Origin: Micromonospora sp. Llam0
GTDB taxonomy: Bacteria; Actinomycetota; Actinomycetes; Mycobacteriales; Micromonosporaceae
DNA: 64,000 nucleotides
Reading direction: 5' to 3'
Assembly: GCF_003751085.1 (NCBI RefSeq)
Contig: NZ_RJJY01000001.1
Location: forward strand, 4,402,001-4,466,000
The notes under the pieces were generated by a model, which made no database searches, was not told where the DNA came from, and worked only from the letters and a program-made list of their open reading frames with translations. Positions 16,171 to 24,986 of this stretch are shown here, piece by piece. The translations under genes and the position numbers were made by a program. The stretch's first letter is position 1. Every line of letters begins with the position of its first letter.

Positions 16171-17271
16171 GTGACCGCACGATCGCCCGCCCGCGCTGAC
16201 CCCGAGCCTGCCGACCCGGCGACCGGGGCAGCGGCGACCGACCCGCCGTACCAGTGGGCTCAACCGGAGCCGCAGCCCTCGGCGAGCCCGGTGTGCCCCG
16301 ACGACGACCCGGTCTGCAGCCAGGTGCTCGACTGGACCGGGCTGCCCTGGCTGGCGGAGGGGAGCTTCTGGCTACTGGTCAAACCCCTGCGGATCGTGCT
16401 GATCATCGTGGTGGCGGTGGTACTGCGGTACCTGCTGCACCGGGCCATCCGCCGGCTGGTGACCAGTACCTCGACGGTCGCCGGGCCGACCATCCTGCGG
16501 CCGCTGCGGGAACGGACACCGCCGGCCGGGACGGTGGTGATGCCGGAACGGCGGCGGCAACGCGCCGAGGCGATCGGCTCGGTGCTGCGCAGCACGGTGA
16601 GCGCGACCGTGTTCGGGATCGCCGTACTGCTGGTGCTGGGCGAGCTGAGCTTCAACCTGGCACCGCTGCTGGCCAGCGCCGGCATCGCCGGCATCGCGCT
16701 GGGCTTCGGGGCACAGACCCTGGTGAAGGACCTGCTCGCCGGGCTGTTCATGCTGCTTGAGGATCAGTACGGCGTGGGCGACATCGTCGACCTGGGCGAG
16801 GCGACCGGCGTGGTCGAGGCGGTGGGCCTGCGGATCACCACGGTCCGGGACGCCCGGGGCGTGCTCTGGTACATCCGCAACGGGGAGATCATCCGGGTCG
16901 GCAACAAGAGCCAGGGCTGGGCCATGGTGGTGGTCGACATGCCGGTCGGCTTCGCCGACACCGAGCAGGCCACCGCGGTGCTGCGTACCGCCGCCCTGGG
17001 GGTGGCCGCCGACGAGGAGATGGCCGGTCACTTCGTGGAGCCGCCGGACGTGCTCGGCGTCGAGCAGGTCACGGTCGACGGCGCGGTGATCCGTACGGTC
17101 GCCAAGACCACCGCCGAGGGGCAGTTCGTGGTGGGCCGCGAGTTGCGCCGTCAACTGGCCGCGGCACTGCACACCTCCGGGATCTCGGCACAGATCGTGG
17201 CCGGGCGGATGTTCGTCACCCGTGGGTCGGGAGGTGGGCAGGAGGAGCCCGGCCCGGGCGGAACGACTTGA
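16171..17271 (+). CDS. MscS-family mechanosensitive ion channel
   Basis: This is a small-conductance mechanosensitive channel homologue that releases osmolytes on hypo-osmotic shock. It has about 366 residues from GTG 16171; GTG 16123 is in frame and possible. After a Pro-rich N-terminus the membrane segments are LRIVLIIVVAVVLRYLL, VSATVFGIAVLLVLGEL and the pore helix GIAGIALGFGAQTLVKDLLAG. The last is the hallmark MscS TM3 with its Gly/Ala packing. The beta domain (DQYGVGDIVDLGEATGVVE, then RNGEIIRVGN) follows. The soluble C-terminal domain is complete. Confidence 0.92.
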   Translation: MTARSPARADPEPADPATGAAATDPPYQWAQPEPQPSASPVCPDDDPVCSQVLDWTGLPWLAEGSFWLLVKPLRIVLIIVVAVVLRYLLHRAIRRLVTSTSTVAGPTILRPLRERTPPAGTVVMPERRRQRAEAIGSVLRSTVSATVFGIAVLLVLGELSFNLAPLLASAGIAGIALGFGAQTLVKDLLAGLFMLLEDQYGVGDIVDLGEATGVVEAVGLRITTVRDARGVLWYIRNGEIIRVGNKSQGWAMVVVDMPVGFADTEQATAVLRTAALGVAADEEMAGHFVEPPDVLGVEQVTVDGAVIRTVAKTTAEGQFVVGRELRRQLAAALHTSGISAQIVAGRMFVTRGSGGGQEEPGPGGTT

Positions 17272-17552
17272 CCGGTCACCGGGACGACGTGCCCGAGTAC
17301 CGGGACGACGTGCCCGCCTCGGCCGACTAGCAGGGACTATGCACCGTATGGCGAACTGGTTGTCATCCGAATGTTTAGTCGGAGTGACGACAAACTAGCC
17401 GTTCACACTAGCCAGATGTCACCCGATCGGGCATGATCCGGGACGAGTGTCATCGGAGTGTCACCACCACTTCGCTCAGCCGTACGTCCGGGACGTTCCC
17501 CGGTAGTACCCGCCACGAGCGGGTGCCGCCGAGAACGATGGAGGCGCCGTCC

Positions 17553-18956
17553 GTGTCCGACGAGGCACAAACCGCCGGGAGTCCGGCGACCTTCCGCGAG
17601 GTGTTCGCGGCGGATGAATTCCGCTTTCTTTTCGTCTCGGTGGCGCTGTCCTGGATCGGCGACTACATCGCGAAGGCAGCGGTCACCGTCCTGGTCTACC
17701 GCGAGACGGAGTCGGTGGCCCTGTCGGCGGCCGCCTTCGCGGTCAGCTTCCTGCCCTGGTTGATCGGTGGTCCGCTGCTCACCACGGTCGCCGAGCGGCA
17801 CCCGTACCACCGGGTGATGATCACCACCGATCTGATCCGGATGGCCCTGATCGCCGTGGTCGCCACCCCCGGCCTACCGGTCTGGGCGATGATCAGCCTG
17901 CTGTTCTGCACCACCCTGGCGAATCCGCCGAACCAGGCCGCCCGGTCCGCGCTGATGCCGACCGTGTTGACCGGTGACCGGCTGATCGTGGGCCTGTCGC
18001 TGATCGCCAGCACCGGCCAGCTCGCCCAGGTCGGCGGCTACGTCGCCGGCGCGGCGATCGCCTCCGTCAACCCACGGGCGGCGTTGCTGTTGAACGCCAC
18101 CACCTTCGCCGTCTCGGCCCTGGTGATCCGGCTCGGGGTCCGGGCCCGGCCGGCGGCCACCGCCCCGGACCGCCGCCAGCACCTGCTCCGCGAGACCGCC
18201 GAGGGCTTCCAGCTGGTGTGGCGGACTGACGTGCTGCGGGCCATCGCGATCCTGGTCTGGACGGTTCCGCTGTTCGCCATCGTGCCGGAGGGGTTGGCCG
18301 CCGCTTGGGCGGCCGAGCCGGGGGTGTCCGACTCCGAGCGGGGTCTCGCCCAGGCGATGATCATGGCGGCGAGTCCGACCGGCTACATCGTCGGCGGCCT
18401 GCTGATCGGCCGACTGGTCCGTCCGGGCCGCCGGCGCAGACTGATCCGACCGTTCGCGGTGATCGCCCCACTGGCGCTGGTCCCCACCCTCCTCGACCCC
18501 TCGCCGCCGGTGGTGGCGGTGCTCGCCGGGGTCTGCGGCTTCGCGGTCGCCGGCCTGCTGCCGGTGACCAACGGGCTGTTCGTCCAGGCGTTGCCGCACG
18601 GTTACCGGGCCCGCGCGTTCGGCGTGATCGCTACCGGCATCCAGGTCGGCCAGGGGGCCGCGGTGCTGGTCACCGGCCTGCTCGCCGACCGGTTCGACAT
18701 CCCGACCGTGGTCGGGTTGTGGAGCCTGACCGGTGCGGTGGTGATCTCCCTGGCGCTGCTGCGCTGGCCGGCCGAGGAGCGCTTCGACGAGGCGATCGCC
18801 GCCGTGGCAGCCACCCCCGGTGCCGGCGGCGGCACACCGGGCACACCCGGCACTTCCGCCGCCGGCTCCGCAGCCGGCGGTGCGGCGGCCAGCAACGGCA
18901 ACCCCGTACCGCAGGCCCGTGACGCGCAGCAGGCCGACGAGGTCGGCAGCGCCTGA
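17553..18956 (+). CDS. MFS transporter
   Basis: This major facilitator superfamily protein of 467 residues has 12 predicted helices, of the small-molecule efflux type (drug:H+ antiporter 3/EntS-like order). The N-terminus is [20 protein letters not shown]. The intracellular loop between helices 2 and 3 ([18 protein letters not shown]) and the later [18 protein letters not shown] are typical. GTG 17553 is chosen because ggagg sits eight bases upstream; ATG 17538 contains that site and is less likely. The tail is Ala/Gly/Pro-rich and disordered. The substrate is unknown. The 281-base upstream gap carries two copies of ccgggacgacgtgcccg (from 17280) and no gene. Confidence 0.87.
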   Translation: MSDEAQTAGSPATFREVFAADEFRFLFVSVALSWIGDYIAKAAVTVLVYRETESVALSAAAFAVSFLPWLIGGPLLTTVAERHPYHRVMITTDLIRMALIAVVATPGLPVWAMISLLFCTTLANPPNQAARSALMPTVLTGDRLIVGLSLIASTGQLAQVGGYVAGAAIASVNPRAALLLNATTFAVSALVIRLGVRARPAATAPDRRQHLLRETAEGFQLVWRTDVLRAIAILVWTVPLFAIVPEGLAAAWAAEPGVSDSERGLAQAMIMAASPTGYIVGGLLIGRLVRPGRRRRLIRPFAVIAPLALVPTLLDPSPPVVAVLAGVCGFAVAGLLPVTNGLFVQALPHGYRARAFGVIATGIQVGQGAAVLVTGLLADRFDIPTVVGLWSLTGAVVISLALLRWPAEERFDEAIAAVAATPGAGGGTPGTPGTSAAGSAAGGAAASNGNPVPQARDAQQADEVGSA

Positions 18957-19027
18957 GCCGGGCGCCGGCGCACACCCTTGCCCGCACCGGGGACCGCCGG
19001 TCGCGCAGCGGCTGGCAGGATGGAGTG

Positions 19028-19498
19028 GTGACAGCGTCAGATCCTGCCAACGGCTCGGCCGGCGCGACGCCCGCGACCGGCGGCCCCGCCCCGACCTTCT
19101 TCGCCGCCATCGGCGGCGAGCCCGCCTTCCGCCGGCTCGTCGACGAGTTCTATGCCGGCGTCGCCACCGATCCGCTGCTCCGCCCGATGTACCCGGAGCA
19201 GGATCTGGGGCCGGCTGCGGAGCGGCTGACCCTGTTCCTGATGCAGTACTGGGGCGGCCCCGGCACGTACTCCGAGCAGCGTGGGCACCCCCGGCTGCGG
19301 ATGCGGCACGCACCGTTCCGGATCGGTCCGGCGGAGCGGGACGCCTGGTTGACCCACATGCGCCGGGCGGTCGACCGGCTGGACCTGCACCCGGAGCTCG
19401 CCGGGACGCTCTGGGACTACCTGGAGCGTGCCGCCTACTTCATGGTGAACGAGATGGACCCGACCGACCCGCCCCGGCGCGACCTGGCCAGCGGCTGA
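19028..19498 (+). CDS. glbO: Group II truncated hemoglobin
   Basis: This 156-residue protein matches the mycobacterial trHbO (GlbO) family closely: [46 protein letters not shown] and [12 protein letters not shown]. The distal pocket residues TyrB10 (EFY), TyrCD1 (MYP) and TrpG8 (AWL), and the proximal His in MRHAPF, are present. Group II globins bind O2/NO and are linked to peroxide or NO chemistry at the membrane. An N-terminal extension of ~20 residues (Ala/Gly/Pro-rich) is beyond the usual length. GTG 19028 or GTG 19025 is the start. It is convergent with the YbjN gene seven bases away. Confidence 0.93.
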   Translation: MTASDPANGSAGATPATGGPAPTFFAAIGGEPAFRRLVDEFYAGVATDPLLRPMYPEQDLGPAAERLTLFLMQYWGGPGTYSEQRGHPRLRMRHAPFRIGPAERDAWLTHMRRAVDRLDLHPELAGTLWDYLERAAYFMVNEMDPTDPPRRDLASG

Positions 19499-19505
19499 CC
19501 GGCCG

Positions 19506-20147
19506 TCAGAGCAGGGCGCCCTCGTCGTGCAGCCAGTCGACGAAACTGGTCGCCACGGCCGCTCCACAGTCCAGCAGCTCGACCAGCAGCGCGTCGTTGG
19601 CTCCGGCGGCGAGTGGGACCTGCAGCTCGGCGTAGATGGGCAACTGGCCCCGGTCGGTGGGGTCGCCGACGTAGGCCTTGCAGAACCGTCTGGTGTGGTT
19701 CCACTCGTTGACCACCCGGTAGGCACGGTCGGCCCAGTCGGGCGGCACGGTGGAGTGCGGTCGGGCGCGGACCACCAGGATTTCGTCCTCCGGCCCTTCG
19801 AGGGTGAACAGGACGGCGTGCCGCTCCCACATCGCCAGCAGGCTGCCGTCGCCGTCCGCGAGATACCGGATGTCCAACATGTCCAGTGCGGTGCCGATCC
19901 GGCGGAGGGTCACCGGCACCACCTGCGGCGATAGTTCCTTGCCCGCTGCCGCAGCCGGCGACGGCATCGGGCAGGACGGCCCTACCGGCCTGGTCGGCCC
20001 GAGTTCAGCCGACGACGACCGGGGCGGCTGCTCCGGCGTTCGTGGCGCGGGCGGTCCAAGCCGGACACCGCTGTCCACTCCGGTCCTGCTTCGGGTATCC
20101 GGCTCACCGCCATCTGCGTGACCGGAGCGCCACGACCACCATGGCAT
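19506..20147 (-). CDS. YbjN domain-containing protein
   Basis: This 213-residue protein starts at ATG 20147 (MPWWSWRSG), preceded by aggtg. GTG 20156 and ATG 19967 (153 residues) are alternatives. The conserved core is IGTALDMLDIRYLADGDGSL, FTLEGPEDEILVVRARP, VVNEWNHTRRFCKAYVGD and the C-terminal TSFVDWLHDEGALL. YbjN folds resemble type III secretion chaperones; the molecular role is unknown. Between the start and the core is a ~75-residue Pro/Arg-rich linker. Confidence 0.85.
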   Translation of the reverse strand: MPWWSWRSGHADGGEPDTRSRTGVDSGVRLGPPAPRTPEQPPRSSSAELGPTRPVGPSCPMPSPAAAAGKELSPQVVPVTLRRIGTALDMLDIRYLADGDGSLLAMWERHAVLFTLEGPEDEILVVRARPHSTVPPDWADRAYRVVNEWNHTRRFCKAYVGDPTDRGQLPIYAELQVPLAAGANDALLVELLDCGAAVATSFVDWLHDEGALL

Positions 20148-20276
20148 TATCCGCACCTCACTCCCCAGCGGATCCGGGTGCCTACGTTGCGTCGGATCCG
20201 AGGCCCGACGGTACCCGGATAGCCGTTCCTAGGCACCCCCCCAACGGACCCCCCGAACCAGAGGGATGAGGGAGCA

Positions 20277-21050
20277 TCATCCTTTCGGCTGAGTGATCGT
20301 CGGCCTCAGTGCAAGATTGTTAACTCTTTGTATCCAGGCCACCCCGAACGGCGCATCAAGTGCTACCCAATTGCCTACTGTCCGGACCCGTACCACCGAC
20401 TGCGGCGGATCCACGGGGCGGCCCGGCAGGTCGGTCCGGTCCCGACAGTCCACCGGCTCCGGCCGACCGACCGGCCCCTCGGTCGTGCCGAGGAAACCCA
20501 TCCGGGCCACCGCCTGCACCAGCCCTTGGCGGATCTCGATCCGCTCGCCGGTCGGACCATCGACGGTCACCACCACGGCCACGTGATCGAGCAGGGCGTC
20601 CCGTACCGCCCGCTGGCCCACCGCCCGTCCACCGACGCCCTGCGTCTCGGCGGCCCGCAGGGTGCCGGCCGCCGCCACCGCGACCCGGCGCAGATCGGCC
20701 GCCGGCACCACCTCGACGACCCGCGCCGGGCCGGGCGGCAACGGCCACCGCCACGCGCTGTCCCGGCGCGGCGGCAGCCCGGTGGAGACCGCCGTCAGCC
20801 GGGCCAGCAGCTCCGCGGCGGACACCGTAGCGTCCCCCGGGCCGGACCCCGAGACGGTCCGCTGCACCAGGACCGCCCACGGCAGGCGGGCCCAGAGTTC
20901 GGTGTGGTCCCGACCGACCGACCGCAGCCGGACCGACGCGCCGGGGTCCAGCCGGACCAGCCGGGCCAGGAACGCGCCGGCGTCGGTCAGCCCGGTCAGC
21001 CGGTGACCGGCCGACGCCGGGTCGGCCCGGGGCGTACGGCCGGCCATCAT
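20277..21050 (-). CDS. Conserved hypothetical protein in ettA operon
   Basis: This 257-residue protein is probably cytoplasmic, with no membrane or signal segment. Residues ~10-70 (LTGLTDAGAFLARLVRLDPG, VRLRSVGRDHTELWARLPWA) and the middle (VVEVVPAADLRRVAVAAAGT, DALLDHVAVVVTVDG) look well folded. The C-terminus is GVAWIQRVNNLALRPTI. ATG 21050 overlaps the thioesterase stop by four bases (atga), so it is translated together with the thioesterase and EttA. No function is recognised; the context suggests a translation-related or constitutive role at most. Confidence 0.75.
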   Translation of the reverse strand: MMAGRTPRADPASAGHRLTGLTDAGAFLARLVRLDPGASVRLRSVGRDHTELWARLPWAVLVQRTVSGSGPGDATVSAAELLARLTAVSTGLPPRRDSAWRWPLPPGPARVVEVVPAADLRRVAVAAAGTLRAAETQGVGGRAVGQRAVRDALLDHVAVVVTVDGPTGERIEIRQGLVQAVARMGFLGTTEGPVGRPEPVDCRDRTDLPGRPVDPPQSVVRVRTVGNWVALDAPFGVAWIQRVNNLALRPTITQPKG

Positions 21051-21559
21051 GCCTCGGCGGCGTCGGCCGGTCGGACGTACGGCAGCAGGAAGGCCCGCTC
21101 CGTCTCGGTCAGCCGACGCGGCCGTCCCTGCTCCAGGTCGAACGGCACCAGCACCGAACGGGCCCGGCTGACCAGCAGATCGCCGTCGAACATCTCGTAC
21201 GCGACCGTGAACCGCGACGGACGGACCTGCTCGATCCAGAGTTCGATCCGGACGGTCGGTGCCTGGTCGGCGGTCGACCGGCCCATCCGGTAGTCGACCG
21301 GGCGCAGGTAGTCGACCTCGTGCCGGTGGATCAGCACCCCGTCGGCGAACGAACCGACGCCCCAGGCCCGCCCGCCGGAGAACATCAGCGCGACCCGGGC
21401 CTCCTCGTACAGCGTCAGGAACCGGGCGTTGTTGACGTGCCCGTACGCGTCGAGATCGGACCAGCGCAGCGCGGCGTGGAACGTGTAGCGTTGGCCACCG
21501 CCGACGGCCGGGACCGCGCCGGTCGTCGACGAGGCCCCGGCCAGCGCCGCATCAGTCAC
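21047..21559 (-). CDS. Acyl-CoA thioesterase (hotdog fold)
   Basis: This 170-residue protein has the 4HBT-like hotdog signature RWSDLDAYGHVNNARFLTLY (Asp in SDLD and the HVNN turn), followed by EEAR, VDYLRPVDYRMG and SRARSVLVPFD. It hydrolyses acyl-CoA thioesters; chain preference is not predictable. The start GTG 21559 lies inside the EttA stop region, giving an 8-base overlap and strong coupling. The pairing of ettA with a thioesterase gene also recurs in other actinomycetes (recollection, not searched). Confidence 0.88.
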   Translation of the reverse strand: MTDAALAGASSTTGAVPAVGGGQRYTFHAALRWSDLDAYGHVNNARFLTLYEEARVALMFSGGRAWGVGSFADGVLIHRHEVDYLRPVDYRMGRSTADQAPTVRIELWIEQVRPSRFTVAYEMFDGDLLVSRARSVLVPFDLEQGRPRRLTETERAFLLPYVRPADAAEA

Positions 21560-23228
21560 GGGTCAGCTTGCGGTAGGTCACCCGGTGCGGGCGGGCCGCC
21601 TCCGCTCCGAGCCGGTCGATCTTGTTCTTCTCGTACGCCTCGAAGTTGCCCTCGAACCAGAACCACTTCGCCGGGTTGGTGTCGTCGCCCTCCCAGGCCA
21701 GGATGTGCGTGGCGACCCGGTCCAGGAACATCCGGTCGTGGGAGATGACCACGGCGCAGCCGGGAAACTCCAGCAGGGCGTTCTCCAGGCTGGACAACGT
21801 ATCCACGTCCAGGTCGTTGGTGGGCTCGTCGAGCAGGATGACATTGCCACCGATCTTCAGGGTGAGCGCCAGGTTGAGCCGGTTGCGCTCGCCACCGGAC
21901 AGCACCTTGGTCGGCTTCTGCTGGTCGGGGCCCTTGAAGCCGAACGCGGCCACGTACGCCCGGGACGGCATCTCGACCTTGCCGACCATCAGGTGGTCAA
22001 GCCCGTCGGAGACCACCTCCCAGACCGTCTTGCTGCTGTCCAGGCCGGAGCGGTTCTGGTCAACGTACGACAGCTCCACCGTCTCGCCGACCCGGACCTG
22101 GCCGCTGTCCGGCTGTTCCAGCCCGACGATCGTCTTGAACAGGGTGGTCTTGCCGACGCCGTTCGGGCCGATGATGCCGACGATGCCGTTGCGCGGCAGC
22201 GAGAAGCTCAGGTTGTCGATGAGGACCCGGTCACCGAAGCCCTTCTTCAGGTTCACCGCCTCGATGACGGTGTTGCCCAGCCGCGGCCCCGGCGGGATCT
22301 GGATCTCCTCGAAGTCCAGCTTGCGGGTCTTCTCCGCCTCGCTGGCCATCTCCTCGTAGCGGTCCAGCCGGGCCCGGGACTTGGTCTGGCGCGCCTTGGC
22401 GTTGGAGCGGACCCATTCCAGTTCCTCGCCGAGGCGCTTCTTCAGCTTGGCGTCGCGGCGGCCCTCGACCGCCAGCCGGGCGGCTTTCTTCTCGAGGTAC
22501 GTGGAGTAGTTGCCCTCGTACGGGTAGGTCCGGCCGCGGTCCAACTCGAGGATCCAGTTGGCGACGTTGTCCAGAAAGTAGCGGTCGTGGGTGATCGCCA
22601 TCACGGTGCCGGCGTACTTGGCCAGATGCTGCTCCAGCCAGTGCACGCTCTCCGCGTCCAAGTGGTTGGTGGGCTCGTCGAGCAGCAGCAGGTCCGGCGC
22701 CTCCAGCAGCAGTTTGCACAGCGCGACGCGTCGCCGCTCTCCGCCGGAGAGCTGGGTCACCTCGGCGTCCGGTGGCGGGCAGCGCAGCGCGTCCATCGCG
22801 AGTTCGAGCTTGGAGTCGATGTCCCAGGCGTCGGCGTGGTCCAGCTCCTCCTGCAGCTGACCCATCTCGGTCATCAGCTCGTCGGAGTAGTCGGTGGCCA
22901 TCTGCTCGGCGATCTTGTTGAACCGCTCCAGCTTCGCCTTGGTCTCGGCGACCGCCTCCTCGATGTTGCCGAGCACCGTCTTCGCGTCGTTGAGCGGCGG
23001 TTCCTGGGCGAGCATGCCGACGGTGTAGCCGGGCATCAGCCGGGCATCGCCGTTGCTCGGCCGGTCCATGCCCGCCATGATCTTCAGCAGGCTGGACTTG
23101 CCGGCGCCGTTCGGGCCGACCACACCGATCTTGGCACCCGGCAGGAAGTTGAGCGTCACGTTGTCCAGCACGACCTTGTCGCCGTGCGCCTTGCGCGCCT
23201 TTTCCAGGACGTAGATGAACTGGGCCAC
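21552..23228 (-). CDS. ettA: Energy-dependent translational throttle protein EttA (ABC-F)
   Basis: ABC-F ATPase of 558 residues (E. coli EttA is 555) that binds the ribosomal E site and gates elongation according to the ATP/ADP ratio. It has two ABC modules with no membrane domain. The first Walker A GPNGAGKS is at ~38-45, signature LSGGERRR and Walker B LLLLDEPTNHLDAES. The arm and linker are rich in Lys/Arg. The second Walker A GPNGVGKT and LSGGERNRLNLA lead to VILLDEPTNDLD. GTG 23228 has ggagg upstream. It is the first gene of the ettA-thioesterase-hypothetical operon. Confidence 0.95.
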   Translation of the reverse strand: MAQFIYVLEKARKAHGDKVVLDNVTLNFLPGAKIGVVGPNGAGKSSLLKIMAGMDRPSNGDARLMPGYTVGMLAQEPPLNDAKTVLGNIEEAVAETKAKLERFNKIAEQMATDYSDELMTEMGQLQEELDHADAWDIDSKLELAMDALRCPPPDAEVTQLSGGERRRVALCKLLLEAPDLLLLDEPTNHLDAESVHWLEQHLAKYAGTVMAITHDRYFLDNVANWILELDRGRTYPYEGNYSTYLEKKAARLAVEGRRDAKLKKRLGEELEWVRSNAKARQTKSRARLDRYEEMASEAEKTRKLDFEEIQIPPGPRLGNTVIEAVNLKKGFGDRVLIDNLSFSLPRNGIVGIIGPNGVGKTTLFKTIVGLEQPDSGQVRVGETVELSYVDQNRSGLDSSKTVWEVVSDGLDHLMVGKVEMPSRAYVAAFGFKGPDQQKPTKVLSGGERNRLNLALTLKIGGNVILLDEPTNDLDVDTLSSLENALLEFPGCAVVISHDRMFLDRVATHILAWEGDDTNPAKWFWFEGNFEAYEKNKIDRLGAEAARPHRVTYRKLTRD

Positions 23229-23588
23229 GGTGCGGCCTACCTCCAGAACTCTCGTGGGACCCGTCGGTACGGGCAGGTCACGACCCCGCGTACCGGCCGC
23301 CGGCACCGACCGGAGCGGCTGCGGGTGGTACGCGGTACGCGGTCGTGCGCGGTACGGCGGTCCGATCGGTGCGTACGCCGTTGTCAATCCTGACAGGTCC
23401 GGCGCCCCAGCCGCACCTCACCCCACCGGACGGCCGGGATGTTCCCGTCGGTGTTACCTGCCTCATTGCGCCCGCCCGGGTTTCGATGTCCTGATCAGCT
23501 GGGCAGCAAGAGGGGGACGGGGGGTCCACCCGTCTGGCCCGCACAGTACGCTCATGGCGGTCCCGTAATCACCGGAGGTGTACGGAAC
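23229..23588. other. Divergent intergenic region, ettA/otsA
   Basis: This is 360 bases between the start codons of ettA (-) and otsA (+). I see no gene with a ribosome site and no long repeat. It must carry both promoters; the stretch near 23440-23480 (gttcccgtcggtgttacctg) is the least GC-rich, but I cannot assign boxes. The otsA ribosome site ggaggt lies at the right end. Confidence 0.45.
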
Positions 23589-24986
23589 GTGACGGTTCGG
23601 AGCTCGTTCGTAGTGGTCGCCAACCGCCTGCCGGTGGACGAGGTGACCACGCCGGAAGGCCGCCAGTGGCGGCGCAGCCCTGGCGGTCTGGTGACCGCCC
23701 TGCACCCGGTGCTCGCCGCGCACCAGGGCACCTGGGTCGGCTGGGCCGGTGGTGCCGGTGCGGCACCGGAACCCTTCGACCTCGAAGGCATCCGGTTGCA
23801 CCCCGTCCCACTGAGCGCCGAAGAGCTGGAACGGTACTACGAAGGTCAGTCCAACGCCACCATCTGGCCGCTGTACCACGACGCCGTCGAGACGCCGGCG
23901 TTCAAGCGCCGCTGGCGGGAGGCGTACCGGGTGGTCAACGCCCGGTTCGCCGAGGCCGCCGCGGAGGTCGCCGACGAGGGCGCCACCGTGTGGGTGCAGG
24001 ACTACCAGCTGCAGCTGGTGCCGGCGATGCTCCGGGAGATCCGCCCGGACCTGCGGATCGGCTTCTTCCTGCACATCCCGTTCCCGCCGATCGAGCTGTT
24101 CATGCAGATGCCGCAGCGCGCCGAGATCCTGCGCGGGCTGCTCGGCGCCGACCTGGTCGGTTTCCAGCAACGGCTGGCCGCGCAGAACTTCGTCCGGCTG
24201 GCCCGCCACCTGCTCGGGCTGCGGTACGAGGGCCAGATGATCCAGGTCGACGGCCGCAAGGTCAAGGCCGGCGCCTTCCCGATCTCGATCGACGTTCCGG
24301 AGATGGAACGGATGGCCCACGACGCGACGGTGGAGGCGCGGGCCAAGCAGATCCGCGCCGAGCTGGGGGATCCGAAGACGGTGATCCTCGGGGTGGACCG
24401 GCTCGACTACACCAAGGGGATCGAACTCAGGCTGAAAGCGTTCCGGGAACTTCTTGCTGACGGAAAGCTGACAGTTCCGGACGCGGTTATGGTGCAGGTC
24501 GCCACCCCCAGCCGCGAGCGGGTCGAGCACTACCAGGCACTTCGGGTCAAGGTTGAGCGCGAAGTTGGCCGGATTAATGGTGAATTCGGTCGGGTGGGTG
24601 TGCCCGCCGTGCACTACCTGCACCAGTCGTACAGTCGCAGTGAGCTCGCCGCGCTCTACCGCGCGGCCGATGTGATGATGGTGACACCACTGCGAGACGG
24701 AATGAACCTGGTGGCCAAAGAGTACGTCGCGGCCCGCGCCGACACCGGCGGTGCCCTCGTGCTCAGTGAGTTCGCCGGCGCCGCAACGGAGCTGCGTCAA
24801 GCGTTCCTGTGCAACCCGCACGACCCGGACGGCGTCAAGGACGCTCTGTTGCGGGCGGTGCACGTCGACAGTTCCGAGGCCCGGCGGCGGATGCGGATCA
24901 TGCAGCGCCATCTGCGGACCCATGACGTCGGCCACTGGGCCCGCTCCTTCCTCACAGAACTCGGTGTGCCCGAGACGGAGGAATGA
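23589..24986 (+). CDS. otsA: Trehalose-6-phosphate synthase
   Basis: OtsA (GT20) makes trehalose-6-phosphate from UDP- or ADP-glucose and glucose-6-phosphate. The protein has 465 residues. The N-terminal loop is VVVANRLPV with SPGGLVTAL. The acceptor and donor sites are in [44 protein letters not shown] and [19 protein letters not shown]. The last segment carries the Asp/Glu that contact the nucleotide sugar. GTG 23589 is supported by ggaggt upstream. TGA 24984-24986 is followed directly by the ATG of the otsB fusion, so the two are one operon. Confidence 0.96.
   Translation: MTVRSSFVVVANRLPVDEVTTPEGRQWRRSPGGLVTALHPVLAAHQGTWVGWAGGAGAAPEPFDLEGIRLHPVPLSAEELERYYEGQSNATIWPLYHDAVETPAFKRRWREAYRVVNARFAEAAAEVADEGATVWVQDYQLQLVPAMLREIRPDLRIGFFLHIPFPPIELFMQMPQRAEILRGLLGADLVGFQQRLAAQNFVRLARHLLGLRYEGQMIQVDGRKVKAGAFPISIDVPEMERMAHDATVEARAKQIRAELGDPKTVILGVDRLDYTKGIELRLKAFRELLADGKLTVPDAVMVQVATPSRERVEHYQALRVKVEREVGRINGEFGRVGVPAVHYLHQSYSRSELAALYRAADVMMVTPLRDGMNLVAKEYVAARADTGGALVLSEFAGAATELRQAFLCNPHDPDGVKDALLRAVHVDSSEARRRMRIMQRHLRTHDVGHWARSFLTELGVPETEE

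Noticed and set aside
17280..17318. Two copies of ccgggacgacgtgcccg after the MscS gene as an attachment site
   Set aside because: The copies are only four bases apart, with no integrase or tRNA gene nearby; a small local duplication is enough.
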